Source: Planctomycetota bacterium
GTDB lineage: Bacteria > Planctomycetota > UBA1135 > GCA-002686595
Assembly (NCBI GenBank): GCA_016714045.1
Contig: JADJNY010000003.1
Location: 248,001-312,000, forward strand
Length of the DNA: 64,000 nucleotides
Direction: 5' to 3'
Below, one piece after another: positions 18,412-27,121 of the stretch. Each line of letters starts with the position of its first letter. The stretch's first letter is position 1. The notes under the pieces were generated by a model that saw only the letters and a program-made list of their open reading frames with translations, ran no database searches and was not told the origin of the DNA. The position numbers and the translations under genes were made by a program.

Positions 18412-19742
18412 GTGCCGTCCTCCGCGCGTCCGCGCCGCCGTGGCCGACGGTTCGCGCTCGGCTGCGTCGTGTTCGCCGTCGTCGGCGCGCTCGTGCTGTG
18501 GAGCTGCAGTCCCTTGATCCTCGATCGCATCGCCGGCGCGTCGCGGCGCGCGCCCGAGGAGATGGAGCGCGGGCTCTCGCCGAACGCGCGCGCGGTGCTC
18601 GACCGCGCGCGGGCCGGGCTCGACCCCGCGCGCGTGCTCGACGTGCACACGCACGTCGCGGGGCTCGGCGCGGGCGGCACGGGCTGCTTTGTCAACCCGA
18701 GATGCTGACGTGGGCGCACCCGTGGAAGCACGCGCAGTTCCTCGTCTACGCGCACGCGGCGCGGATCACGGACCTCGAGCGCGGCGACGAGCAGTTCGTC
18801 GAGCGGCTCACGGCGCTCGCGCGCGCGAGCGGCTGGAACGGCGCGTTCCCGCGGTACGGGCTGCTCGCGTTCGACCAGCACTACCGCGCGGACGGGACGG
18901 TCGATCTCGGGCGCACGGAGATGCACGTGCCGAACGACCGCGTGTTCGAGCTCTGCGCGCGCGAGCCCGCGCTGTTCGTGCCCGTGTGCTCGGTGCACCC
19001 GTACCGCAAGGACGCGCTGGCGGAGCTCGAACGCTGCGCCGCGCGCGGCGCGAAGCTCTGCAAGTGGCTCCCGAACGCGATGGGCATCGATCCGATGGAC
19101 CCCTCGTGCGACGCGTTCTACGCGAAGGCGGCGGAGGTCGGCATCGCGATCCTGACGCACACGGGCGACGAGCACGCGGTCGACGCGGAGGGCGCGCAGG
19201 ACCTCGGGAACCCGCTGCGGATGCGGCGCGCGCTGGAGCACGGGGCGACGGTCGTGCTCGCGCATTGCGCGACGCTCGGGGAGGGCGTCGATCTCGACGC
19301 GGTCGGGGACGGCGGGTCCTCCGGAGGAACGGCCGCGCGCGCCGCGGACGCCGCGCTTCCCCGCGTGCCGAACTTCGACCTCTTCCTGCGCTTGATGGGG
19401 GAGGAGCGGTGGAAAGGCCGGCTCTTCGGCGAGATCAGCGCGGTGACTCTCCGCAATCGCGACACGTCCGTCGTCGCGACGCTGCTCGAGCGCACGGACC
19501 TGCACGAGCGCCTCGTCAACGGAAGCGATTATCCGCTCCCCGCGATTCGCGTCGTGTGGTCCGCGCAGCGCTTCGTCGGCGCGGGCTTGCTCACGGACGA
19601 CGAGGCGCGCGCGCTGGAGGAGCTGTACGACTACGACCCGCTCGTGTTCGACTTCGCGCTGAAGCGCACGCTGCATCATCCGAAGACGGGCGCGCGGTTC
19701 GCGGATTCGGTGTTCCTGGGGCGGAGCGAGCTTGGGTACTGA
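18412..19742 (+). pseudogene. Amidohydrolase-2 family protein with a one-base frameshift
   Basis: A metal-dependent amidohydrolase (Amidohydro_2, TIM-barrel) anchored by an N-terminal membrane segment. The first part, in one frame, has a hydrophobic helix (CVVFAVVGALVLW) and the metal-binding VLDVHTHVAGLGAGGTG; that frame ends at 18708 after GCFVNPR. The rest, in another frame, resumes with MLTWAHPWKH at 18702 and holds CKWLPNAMGIDP, AILTHTGDEHA, VVLAHCATLGEG and RLVNGSDYPLP, which supply the remaining His/Asp ligands. One missing base between 18699 and 18702 restores a continuous family-like protein of about 443 residues. GTG 18412 follows GGAAG; TTG at 18190 is an alternative start adding a low-complexity arm. 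Substrate is unknown. Pseudogene or sequence error. Confidence 0.7.
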
Positions 19743-19775
19743 GCTCCGGCAGAGGTCGCGCGACGCACGTCGTCG

Positions 19776-20521
19776 TCACGCGCGCACCGGAGCCCACGGC
19801 GCGCCCGCCTCGAGCTCCGAGCCCGTCTTTCGCGTCGGCGCCCCGCGCGGCAGCTCGCGGATCGAGACGAGGCCGTGGCGTCGCCAGCCGATCGTGAGGA
19901 GCCACGTGCTCGCCCGCGCGAGCCAGCGCGCTTCTTCCCGCGGCGGCGCCAGCTCCTTCCAGCCGTCGAACTGCGCCGCGGAACTGCACGGATCGAGCGT
20001 CGTCTCGACGACGATGCCGTGCCGGCGCGCATTGCCGAGCACGTAGACGAGCACGTTGCGGACGTCGCGCGGCGCGCGGAGCTCGCGCGCGTGGTAGCGA
20101 TCGGCGAAGACCGCGCTCGTGCGGTCGAGGAGCCGATTCAGCGCGCGCGCGATCCGCACGGCGAGGCCCTTCATGCCGCGCGCGAGCGCGTGTTCGTCCG
20201 CGGCCTCGCACACGAGGTGCACGTGGTCGCCGAGCGCGCCGTAGTGCACGACGCGGAGCCCGTGGCGCTCGGCGCCCGCGCGCAGCGCGGCCTGCAAGCG
20301 GCCGTGGAGCGCGCGCGAGCGCAGGCTCGGCAGCCCGCGGACGAGGCGGAGCGTGACGTGCAGCGGGTGGCGCCCGAGAGCTCTGGGCGAGCGCGGTGCG
20401 GAACGCACGATCGCTCCGCGCGTCGCTTGCGCCCGGCTCCGGGTCGAGCGCCGCCGCGTTCGGGGAAGGTGAGCGTGGGGTGGGGCGCGGTGCGTGAAGA
20501 GGGGCTGTGTCGAGTGGACAT
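19776..20521 (-). pseudogene. REP-associated tyrosine transposase (RAYT/IS200-like), frameshifted
   Basis: A Y1-transposase-family (HUH) protein. The main frame (from 20408 down) has HPLHVTLRLVRGL, GDHVHLVCEA with the HUH pair of histidines, MKGLAVRIARALNRLL and FADRYHARELRAPRDVRNVL, all typical of RAYTs. The usual N-terminal GGARPGAGRK arm is present but in a different frame, running from ATG 20521 to about 20376. Adding one base at the C run 20373-20375 (G run on the coding strand) joins the two parts correctly. No flanking terminal inverted repeats or target duplications are seen, as expected for domesticated RAYTs. Such proteins are linked with REP palindromes elsewhere in genomes; none surrounds this copy. 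Confidence 0.8.
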
Positions 20522-20592
20522 GCGGCCAGGTCGGGAGCGTGAGCTCGGGTGTGAGTGCGGGTGCGGAGGCGGATGCAGGTGCGTAAGCGTGC

Positions 20593-20616
20593 GCGACTGC
20601 GACTGCGACTGCGACT
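20593..20616. repeat. Short tandem hexamer repeat (GCGACT)x4
   Basis: Four perfect copies of GCGACT lie about 70 bases upstream of the transposase start, next to a run of G(A/T)G(C/T)G-like imperfect repeats (about 20540-20590). A slippage-prone low-complexity tract; no function is assigned. Confidence 0.8.
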
Positions 20617-20825
20617 GCGCATGGCTAAGACGTTCGGTGTGACGAACGGGCACCGAGAAGGTCGGAGACATCGCAGGGCATGCACGGCGTGGCGGCTGCG
20701 TTGATTGGGCAGACAAGTGGGCTCGAGAGCGTGTGCGCACGAATCGAGACTTGAGCGTCGACCCGCCCTGTCGACGTTGGTCGCGGGAGCATGCGGCCAC
20801 ACGTCGCAATCTGCGAGGTCGAACG

Positions 20826-21386
20826 CTACCGCGAGCCCGGCTCCGGCGCGCACCCGCAGTCGCCCGCCTCCGGCTTGCACTCGGCCGGGCCCGTCGGCAG
20901 CCCGCGCAGGTCGCATTCGACGCGGCAGCGCGCGAAGAGCGCCTCGCGCAGCTTCGCGCGCGCGCGTTGTACGCGCGACTTCAGGCCCGACGCGGAGACG
21001 CCGAGCGCCCGCGCGAGCTCCGCCTGCGACTCGCCGCCGACGTCGATGCGTTCGAGGAGCGCGCGGTCGTCCGCGTCGAGCTCGCCGAGGAGCTGGCGCA
21101 CGCAGTCGACGAGCTCGCCGTCGTCCTCGCGTTCGGGCGCTGCCACGAGCTCGGGTTCGAGCTCTGTCGCGCCGCGCGCCCGCGTGCGGTGGAAGTCCGC
21201 GACCGCGGTGCGCGCGACCGCGCGCATCCACGCCCACGGGGACTCGAGCTCCGCCGCGCGCGGCGACGACACGACGCGCAGCAGGACTTCCTGCACGACG
21301 TCGTCCGCGTCCGCCGACGACGGCACGCGCTTGCGCACCCAGGTGCGCAAGCGCGAGAGGAACTCGTCGGAGTGCTTCGAGTCCAT
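20826..21386 (-). CDS. ECF sigma factor, SigZ-like, with Cys-containing C-terminus
   Basis: A 186-residue extracytoplasmic-function sigma factor. Region 2 is seen in FLSRLRTWVRKRV...DADDVVQEVLLRVV and SPWAWMRAVARTAVADFHR; region 4 helix-turn-helix is GGESQAELARALGVSASGLKSRVQRARAKL. After it comes FARCRVECDLRG, a Cys-bearing extension seen in SigZ-type sigmas, here lengthened with further cysteines (AECKPEAGDCGCAPE). ATG 21386 begins the conserved domain; upstream ATGs at 21416 and 21440 are possible. It lies just downstream of a small Cys-rich secreted protein on the same strand, so the two are probably one operon and may respond to a metal or redox cue through their cysteines. No classic anti-sigma gene is adjacent. 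Confidence 0.85.
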   Translation of the reverse strand: MDSKHSDEFLSRLRTWVRKRVPSSADADDVVQEVLLRVVSSPRAAELESPWAWMRAVARTAVADFHRTRARGATELEPELVAAPEREDDGELVDCVRQLLGELDADDRALLERIDVGGESQAELARALGVSASGLKSRVQRARAKLREALFARCRVECDLRGLPTGPAECKPEAGDCGCAPEPGSR

Positions 21387-21420
21387 GGTCTGTCCGGAGC
21401 GCGGAGCGCGCTCCATGAAG

Positions 21421-21675
21421 CTACCGCGCGGCACGCGCAATGGTCTCCGGGCAGCACGCGGCGGGCTCGCAGCACGCCGTCGGCGCGGACGCCGGCTTCG
21501 CGGGCGCGGGGGCCGAGCAACAGCCCGGAGTGCAGCAGCTCGGGTCGCCGTCGCAGCAGCCGGGCGTGCAGCACTCCGCGCCGGCGCGCGCGGGCGAGCC
21601 GCCGGTTCCGTGGATCGAGGGCGTCGCGCTGCACGCGCAGCAGAGGAAGAAGATGGGGGTGAGAAGAGGCTTCAT
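21421..21675 (-). CDS. Small secreted Cys-rich protein with CC-pair repeats
   Basis: An 84-residue protein with a short signal (MKPLLTPIFFLCCACS, possibly lipid-modified at one of its cysteines) and a mature part of paired cysteines: ECCTPGCC, then SCCTPGCC, then TACC and AACC. Fifteen cysteines are present, twelve of them in pairs after the signal. Such density without obvious disulfide spacing suggests metal binding, for example copper, zinc or arsenic, but no family is recognised. A good AGGAG Shine-Dalgarno precedes ATG 21675. The TAG stop lies 4 bases before an alternative ATG and 34 before the preferred ATG of the SigZ-like sigma factor, indicating an operon. Function unknown. Confidence 0.75.
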   Translation of the reverse strand: MKPLLTPIFFLCCACSATPSIHGTGGSPARAGAECCTPGCCDGDPSCCTPGCCSAPAPAKPASAPTACCEPAACCPETIARAAR

Positions 21676-22091
21676 GTCGTGCTCCTGGTTCGTGTGCGTG
21701 CCGAGGCCACCGTGGCGTCGGCGCGCGAGGAGACGGACGGGGAGCGGGATGGACGCAGGGATTCCGGCGGAAGGAGGGGCGCTGTGTCGGTCGGGAAGCG
21801 ATGGCCAGGTGAGACGATGCAGGGGGAAGGGGCGCAACGGAACACAGCGGCTCCTCCGCATCCCGGACCCCGCACAAGCGCGGGGTTCGGGTGGCTCTCG
21901 GCAACGAGCGGGCGGAGCGGCGAGGATGGGCGCGCGGCGCGGGCACGTCCGAAGGGAGTCGCTCAGCATCGAGCGGCGAAGTGGTCGTGCCTGTGTGCGC
22001 CGCGCGAGAATCCTTGGAAGCCGTGGCTCGGGAGCGAGCGTTCGGCCCGCCGGGGGGGGCGCGAGGCGTGGCGCGTTTCGAGCGTCGTGGC
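21676..22091. other. 416-bp intergenic region upstream of the Cys-rich gene
   Basis: Should contain the promoter of the Cys-rich/sigma operon (reading left) and the 3' end region of the chloride channel gene. No gene, RNA or repeat recognised; open frames here look like codon-bias shadows. Confidence 0.5.
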
Positions 22092-23861
22092 TCAGCTCAC
22101 CGGCGTCGCGCGCGGGCTCGCACTCTTCTCTCCGACCTCGTGCGCGAGCGTCAGCAGGAGGTCCGTCTTCGTGATGCTCCCGACGAGCCAGCCGCCCTCC
22201 GGTTCGACGACCGGCAGGCGCTCGCCCGGATGCTTCGAGAACTTCGCGAGCGCTTCCTCCAGCGTCGAATCCGGCCCGACCATCGGGAACTGCTCGATCA
22301 AGAGGTCCTGCGCGATCACGATCGACGCGAGGCGCTCGTCGTGCAGGTAGGGCTTGATCTCGTGCAGCGGGATCACGCCGCGGAAGCGCCCGCCGTCGTC
22401 GACGACGTAGAGGTTGTGGTGCTGGTGGCGTGCGAAGGTCGCCGTGATCAGGTCGAAGCGGTCCTTCTCGCGCACGCACGGCGGGTCGGGCTTCACGAGA
22501 TCGCGCACGAGCATCGTCGCGAGCCGCTTCTCCGGTTCGTCGCCCTCGTCCTGGTGCAGGACGCGCGCGTAGATGGAGTCCTTGCGCAGCGCCTTCGATG
22601 CGCCGTAGGCGGCGACGCAGGCGAGCATGAGCGGAAGCACGACGTCGTGGCTCAGCGTCATGTCGAACAAGATCACCATCGCCGTGAGGGGCGCATGGGT
22701 CGTGGCCGCGAGGAACGCGCCCATGCCGACGACCGCGTAAGCCTGCGGGCCGCCCGTCACGTTCGGGAACAGGGCGTGCACCGGTCCGCCGTAGAGCGCG
22801 CCGAGCGCCGCACCGACCAGCAGCGTCGGCGTGAACACGCCGCCGACGGCGCCCGAGCCCACGGTCGCGAGCGTCGCGACGAGCTTGAAGCCGAGCAGCA
22901 TGAGCAGCGCCGACCACACCCAGTCCGTCTTCAGGATCAAGAGCAGCGCCTCGTAGCCGTTGCCCCAGACGTAGGGATGCTGGATCGAGATCGCGCCGAC
23001 GATCAAGCCGCCGAGCGTGAGGCGAGCCCAGAGCGGAACGCGCCACGAGTGGAAGAAGCGCGTGCTCTGCTCGAGCAGCCACAGGAACAGCGGCGCCATC
23101 GTCCCCGCGACGAGGCCCAACCCGAGGTAGGTCGCGATCTCGAAGGCGGAGACGAACTCGAAGGCCTGGATCTGGAAGAGGGGCAGGTCGCCGAGCGTCG
23201 CGCGCGTGACGATCGTCGAGATCACCGCGGAGACGACGAGCGGTCCGAAGCTCTCCATGGCGATCGATCCGAGCACGACCTCCGCCACGAACAGGGCTCC
23301 GCCGATCGGCGCGTTGTACGCGGACGCGATGCCCGCTGCGCCGCCGCACGCGACGAGGAGCCGCAACCGCGCGCGCGGCAGCCGGCCGAGCTTGCCGACC
23401 TGCGACGCGAGCAGCGCCGCGAGCTGGCTCATGGCGCCCTCGCGCCCGATCGAGCCGCCCGACGCGACGGAGAAGAGGGACGAAACGATGCGCACGAGCG
23501 CGGGGCGCGCGCGGATCACGCCGTCGCCGACGGTGACCGCCTCCATGTAGTCGCGCGCCTTGTTGCCGCGCGCGAGGCGCATGCCGTGCTGGAGCACGAG
23601 GCCCGCGACGAGCCCGCCGATCGCAGGGACGAGGAGCCGCTGCCACCACGCGAGGCTTTGCGCCGCGCTGAGCAGGCTCGTCCCGTTCTGCGTCAACAGC
23701 CACTGGACGCCCTGCGCCGCTCGGCGGAACGCCGGCCCGGAGAGCCCGCCCAGGACGCCGACGAGCGCCGCCCATGCGAGCATCACGGTCGCCTCGCCCG
23801 GCCGGAAGCGCTCCGCGAGCCACAGGCGCAGCGCGAGCACGCGCTTGACGGCGTTTCGCAT
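22092..23861 (-). CDS. CLC-family chloride channel/transporter with C-terminal CBS pair
   Basis: A 589-residue CLC protein. The anion-selectivity loops are seen in SGGSIGREGAMSQL (about residue 137; the Glu is the gating glutamate) and GSGAVGGVFTPTLLVG (about 340), with AYNAPIGGALFVAEVVL between them. After the last helix (about residue 430) a cytosolic CBS domain pair begins with MLVRDLVKPDPPCV and ends with LPVVEPEGGWLVGSITKTDLLL; such domains commonly sense adenine nucleotides. The gating glutamate is compatible with either proton exchange or channel activity, so the mechanism is undecided. ATG 23861 starts a short cytoplasmic helix. It stands alone; the upstream side carries the 95-bp repeat array. 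Confidence 0.93.
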   Translation of the reverse strand: MRNAVKRVLALRLWLAERFRPGEATVMLAWAALVGVLGGLSGPAFRRAAQGVQWLLTQNGTSLLSAAQSLAWWQRLLVPAIGGLVAGLVLQHGMRLARGNKARDYMEAVTVGDGVIRARPALVRIVSSLFSVASGGSIGREGAMSQLAALLASQVGKLGRLPRARLRLLVACGGAAGIASAYNAPIGGALFVAEVVLGSIAMESFGPLVVSAVISTIVTRATLGDLPLFQIQAFEFVSAFEIATYLGLGLVAGTMAPLFLWLLEQSTRFFHSWRVPLWARLTLGGLIVGAISIQHPYVWGNGYEALLLILKTDWVWSALLMLLGFKLVATLATVGSGAVGGVFTPTLLVGAALGALYGGPVHALFPNVTGGPQAYAVVGMGAFLAATTHAPLTAMVILFDMTLSHDVVLPLMLACVAAYGASKALRKDSIYARVLHQDEGDEPEKRLATMLVRDLVKPDPPCVREKDRFDLITATFARHQHHNLYVVDDGGRFRGVIPLHEIKPYLHDERLASIVIAQDLLIEQFPMVGPDSTLEEALAKFSKHPGERLPVVEPEGGWLVGSITKTDLLLTLAHEVGEKSASPRATPVS

Positions 23862-23900
23862 CGTCCGGGAGCGTACGGGAGGCGCCGATCGAACTCCACG

Positions 23901-24240
23901 CCGTGCGAACGGACGCCGAGCGTTGGAAAGGGCGGATCCGCGCCGCGGGTGCGGAGTCCGTTCCGCTTGGCCGAGCACGACCACCCGGATCCCGCGGCGC
24001 GACGAGGCACCGAGCGTTTGAAAGGGCAGACATCGAGCCGACGGAGCGGAGTCGGTTCCGCCGGACCGACCACGACCACCCGGATCCCGCGGCGCGATGG
24101 GGCACGGCGCGCTTGAAAGGGCGGACATCGAGCCGAGGGAGCGGAGTCCATTCCGCCTGGCCGGCGACGACCACCCGGAGCCGGCCGTGCGAACGGGCAA
24201 CGACCCGTTGAAAGGGCGGACCTCGAGCCGCGCGAGTTCG
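23901..24240. repeat. ~95-bp intergenic tandem repeat array, about 3.5 copies
   Basis: Copies can be phased on GAAAGGGC at 23926, 24020, 24115 and 24210 (periods 94, 95 and 95). Each of the first three holds GCGGA-6 nt-TCCGC, a small hairpin with changed loop bases (GTCCGT, GTCGGT, GTCCAT), then CGACCACCCGGA. The array fills the divergent spacer between the CLC gene and the BMC locus and has no plausible gene. Confidence 0.85.
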
Positions 24241-24385
24241 ACCCGCGCCCGCGAGCCGACCGCGACGGGCCCCCGTCGGTGCCAGCCTGCCGCACCTCTC
24301 CCTCCACCCGCGCCGCCGCCGCCGTGCAACTTCCTCGCGAACGCCCGTCACCCGCCTCCCTTCCGCCCGTGCGCTCTCTCCGCCG

Positions 24386-24413
24386 TTGAGATCGCACCGT
24401 GACGCGATACACT
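24386..24413 (+). promoter_or_regulatory. Candidate sigma-70-type promoter of the BMC operon
   Basis: TTGAGA (24386-24391), 16 bases, then TACACT (24408-24413). This predicts a start near 24420 and a leader of about 58 bases before the first BMC-H gene. It is the best promoter-like pair seen in the window, sitting just after the repeat array. Confidence 0.5.
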
Positions 24414-24477
24414 CCGCGCCCTCCTCTGGACCCCGGAACCCGGTCGCGTCCACAGCTCCCGACAGCGAATCCCCCTC

Positions 24478-24804
24478 ATGAAGCCGACAGCATTGGGAAT
24501 GGTCGAGACCAAGGGTCTCGTGGGTGCCATCGAAGCCGCGGACGCGATGGTCAAGGCCGCGATGGTGGACTTGATCGGGAAGGAGAAGGTCACCGCGGGC
24601 TACGTCACGATGTTCGTGATGGGCGAGGTCGGCGCGGTCAAAGCCGCGACGGACGCCGGTGCCGCGGCCGCGCGCCGCGTGGGCGAGCTCGTCAGCGTGC
24701 ACGTCATCCCGCGCCCGCACGAACAGCTGCAACTGATCCTCCCGCCGATGGAGAAGCCGAAGGAAGGCCCCGCGGCCAAGTCCGGCGGCAAGAACCCCGA
24801 CTGA
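24478..24804 (+). CDS. BMC-H microcompartment shell protein 1
   Basis: A 108-residue single-BMC-domain protein forming hexameric shell tiles. It opens with ALGMVETKGLVGAIEAADAMVKAA and continues LIGKEKVTAGYVTMFVMGEVGAVKAATDAGAAAARRVGEL, then SVHVIPRPH, the canonical BMC-H fold. The pore-loop segment reads VTAGY instead of the glycine-rich versions common in PduA-type tiles, which may alter pore size or charge. A C-terminal tail of about 20 residues (PPMEKPKEGPAAKSGGKNPD) is disordered-looking and polar. First gene of the BMC operon, 68 bases before the aldehyde dehydrogenase. No good Shine-Dalgarno is present. Confidence 0.95.
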   Translation: MKPTALGMVETKGLVGAIEAADAMVKAAMVDLIGKEKVTAGYVTMFVMGEVGAVKAATDAGAAAARRVGELVSVHVIPRPHEQLQLILPPMEKPKEGPAAKSGGKNPD

Positions 24805-24872
24805 GCGACTGAGCCGGGCGTCGACGCCGCCGATCCGAGCGAGCGCGGCTCCCCGTCCGGCGAGGGTTCCTC

Positions 24873-26858
24873 TTGCAGCTCGACCCCGATCTCCGCGCCC
24901 TCCAGGAGGTGCGCGACCTGGTGGCCCGCGCGCACGCGGCGTGCGAGGCGATCCACGGCTATTCGCAGGCCGACATCGACCGCGTGTGCGAGGCGATGTC
25001 GCGCGCCGCGGCCGCGGCGGCGTACGACCTCGCGAAGCTCGCGGTCGAGGAGACGGGCATCGGCCGCGTCCACTACAAGGTGCTCAAGAACCTGTTCGGC
25101 GCCGAGGGCACGTGGGCGTCGATCAAGGACGAGAAGACGGTCGGCATCGTGCGCCGCGACGAGCGCGCCGGCATCGTCGAGATCGCGACCGCGTCGGGCG
25201 TCGTCGCGAGCATCATCCCGACCACGAACCCGACCTCGACCGCGATCTTCAAGTCGCTGATCGCGGTCAAGGGCAAGAACGCGACGGTGATCAGCCCGCA
25301 CCCGCGCGCGCGGCGCTGCATCGGCGAGACGGTCGAGGTGCTCCGCCGCGCGATCGAGCGCGCTGGGGCGCCGCCCGACCTCGTGTGCTGCCTCTCGAAC
25401 CCGACGCTCGAGTCGACGGGCGCGTTGATGAAGCACAAGGACGTCGCGATCGTGCTCGCGACGGGCGGGACGGGGCTCGTGAAGGCGGCCTACAGCTCGG
25501 GGAAGCCCGCGTACGGAGTCGGTCCCGGCAACGTGCCCGTGTACGTCGACCGCACGGCGGACGTCGCGTGGGCGGCGCAGAGCATCGTCGCGAGCCAGAG
25601 CTTCGACAACGGCACGTTGTGCTGCAGCGAGCAGGGCATCGTCGTCGATCGCCCCGTGGCGAAGGCGCTGCTCGCTGAGCTCGCGAAGCGCGGCGCGCAC
25701 CTGTGCAACGAGCACGAGACGCAGCTCCTCGCGAAGTACTGCAATCGCGGCGGGCACATGAACGCGGACGTCGTCGGGCTCGACCCGTGGCGCATCGCCG
25801 AGAACGCGGGTTTCAGCGTGCCGCGCAGCACGTCCGTGCTGCTCGCGCACCAAGGCGGCGTCGGCAAGGAGTGGCCGCTCTCGATCGAGATCCTCGCGCC
25901 CGTGCTCTCCGTGCACACGGTCGACGGCTGGCAGGAGGGCTGCAAGATCTCGATGGCGATGCTCGAGTCGGACGGCCTCGGCCACACGCTCGCGATCCAC
26001 TGCAAGGACCAGGCGGTGCTCGACGCGTTCTTCCTCGAGAAGCCCGCGAGCCGCATCGTCGTGAACGGGCCCTCGTCGCAGGGCGCCGTCGGATACAGCA
26101 CGCAGCTCATGCCGTCGTTCTCGCTCGGCTGCGGCCCGCACGCAGGCAACATCACGAGCGACAACATCACGGCACGCCACCTCGTCAACGTGAAGCGCGC
26201 CGCGTTCCCGCGCCGCGATTGGTTCGACATCGAGCGCCGCGACCACGCGCGCGTCGCGCAGTGGACGGGCGATCCCGCGCCGCGCGGCTCGGGGCTCCCC
26301 GGCGATCCGGCGCTCGCGTCGTCGCAGGTGCGCGATCCGAGCTCGAGCGCGCTCGCGGGCTCCGACCCGGCTTCGAACTGGCGCGGCAACCCCGCGTTCG
26401 GCGTCGAATCGCGCCCTGCCGCCGCGGCGCCCGCGCCGATGCCGACCGCGACCTTGACGCCGAAAGTGCAGCCCGCGCTGAAGTCATCGCCCGCGCCGAT
26501 GCCCGCCGCGCGGCCGAGCTCCGCCACCGCCTCGCCCCAAGGCGGCTCGGGCGGCTCGAGCGCGAGCTTCGCCCCGAGCGCGCCCGCGAGCTTCACGCGC
26601 CCCGCCGCTCGGCCCGCGCCCGCCGCGTTCCCCGCGAGCGCGCCGCAGGCCTCGCCAGCTCCGCAGTCTTCGACGGTCCCGATCCGGCCCGCGTCGCCCG
26701 CACCGAGCGCCGGCACGACGCGCACGTCGCACGTCGGCGCCGCGTTCACGCCGCAGGAGATCCAGGTGATCCTCTCGCACGCCGGCGCCGGCTGCCCGAT
26801 GGGCCCGTGCAAGGGTTGCCCGCACCACGAGGTCACGAGCGGAGCGTGCCACGCATGA
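24873..26858 (+). CDS. BMC-associated CoA-acylating aldehyde dehydrogenase with long C-terminal extension
   Basis: A 661-residue aldehyde dehydrogenase of the PduP/EutE-like acylating group, converting an aldehyde plus CoA and NAD to acyl-CoA inside a microcompartment. Residues 1-450 are the catalytic part: ASIIPTTNPTSTAIFKSL (cofactor region), GGTGLVKAAYSSGKPAYGVG, and SFDNGTLCCSEQ with the likely catalytic Cys250. After about 450 comes an Ala/Pro/Ser-rich linker of roughly 150 residues, then FTPQEIQVILSHAGAGC and a terminal CPMGPCKGCPHH. The amphipathic helix could be an encapsulation peptide; the Cys/His tail is unusual. Start is TTG 24873, the only in-frame start after the preceding stop that covers the family N-terminus (DLRALQEVRDLVARA). 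The aldehyde is unknown. Confidence 0.9.
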   Translation: MQLDPDLRALQEVRDLVARAHAACEAIHGYSQADIDRVCEAMSRAAAAAAYDLAKLAVEETGIGRVHYKVLKNLFGAEGTWASIKDEKTVGIVRRDERAGIVEIATASGVVASIIPTTNPTSTAIFKSLIAVKGKNATVISPHPRARRCIGETVEVLRRAIERAGAPPDLVCCLSNPTLESTGALMKHKDVAIVLATGGTGLVKAAYSSGKPAYGVGPGNVPVYVDRTADVAWAAQSIVASQSFDNGTLCCSEQGIVVDRPVAKALLAELAKRGAHLCNEHETQLLAKYCNRGGHMNADVVGLDPWRIAENAGFSVPRSTSVLLAHQGGVGKEWPLSIEILAPVLSVHTVDGWQEGCKISMAMLESDGLGHTLAIHCKDQAVLDAFFLEKPASRIVVNGPSSQGAVGYSTQLMPSFSLGCGPHAGNITSDNITARHLVNVKRAAFPRRDWFDIERRDHARVAQWTGDPAPRGSGLPGDPALASSQVRDPSSSALAGSDPASNWRGNPAFGVESRPAAAAPAPMPTATLTPKVQPALKSSPAPMPAARPSSATASPQGGSGGSSASFAPSAPASFTRPAARPAPAAFPASAPQASPAPQSSTVPIRPASPAPSAGTTRTSHVGAAFTPQEIQVILSHAGAGCPMGPCKGCPHHEVTSGACHA

Positions 26859-27121
26859 GCGCGCGCGCCCTTCGACCGCGCTCGCGCGCCGCGAGTCGCG
26901 CGAAGCTCACGCTTCGGACGCGCTCCGCGGACTGCGCTACCGAGGCGAACTCGCGCTGCGCGCACCGCGCCGCCGCCACGCGCTCGACGCGCGTCACCTT
27001 CGCATCACGCTCGAGCTCGCCCGTCGCGAGCTCGGCATCGAGAACACGCTCGCGCATCACGAACGAGCGCACGAACCACCCCTGACGCTCCCGCTCGGGC
27101 GCGCACGAAGGACGACTCCCC

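Noticed and set aside
23901..24240. CRISPR-like or coding interpretation of the 95-bp repeats
   Set aside because: Whole units repeat with no unique spacers, and translated frames are low complexity without family resemblance.
26855..27085. Small gene overlapping the dehydrogenase stop as ATGA
   Set aside because: Translation is Arg/Ser/Thr-rich with no conserved pattern; a minus-strand frame in the same place is equally protein-like, so neither is convincing.
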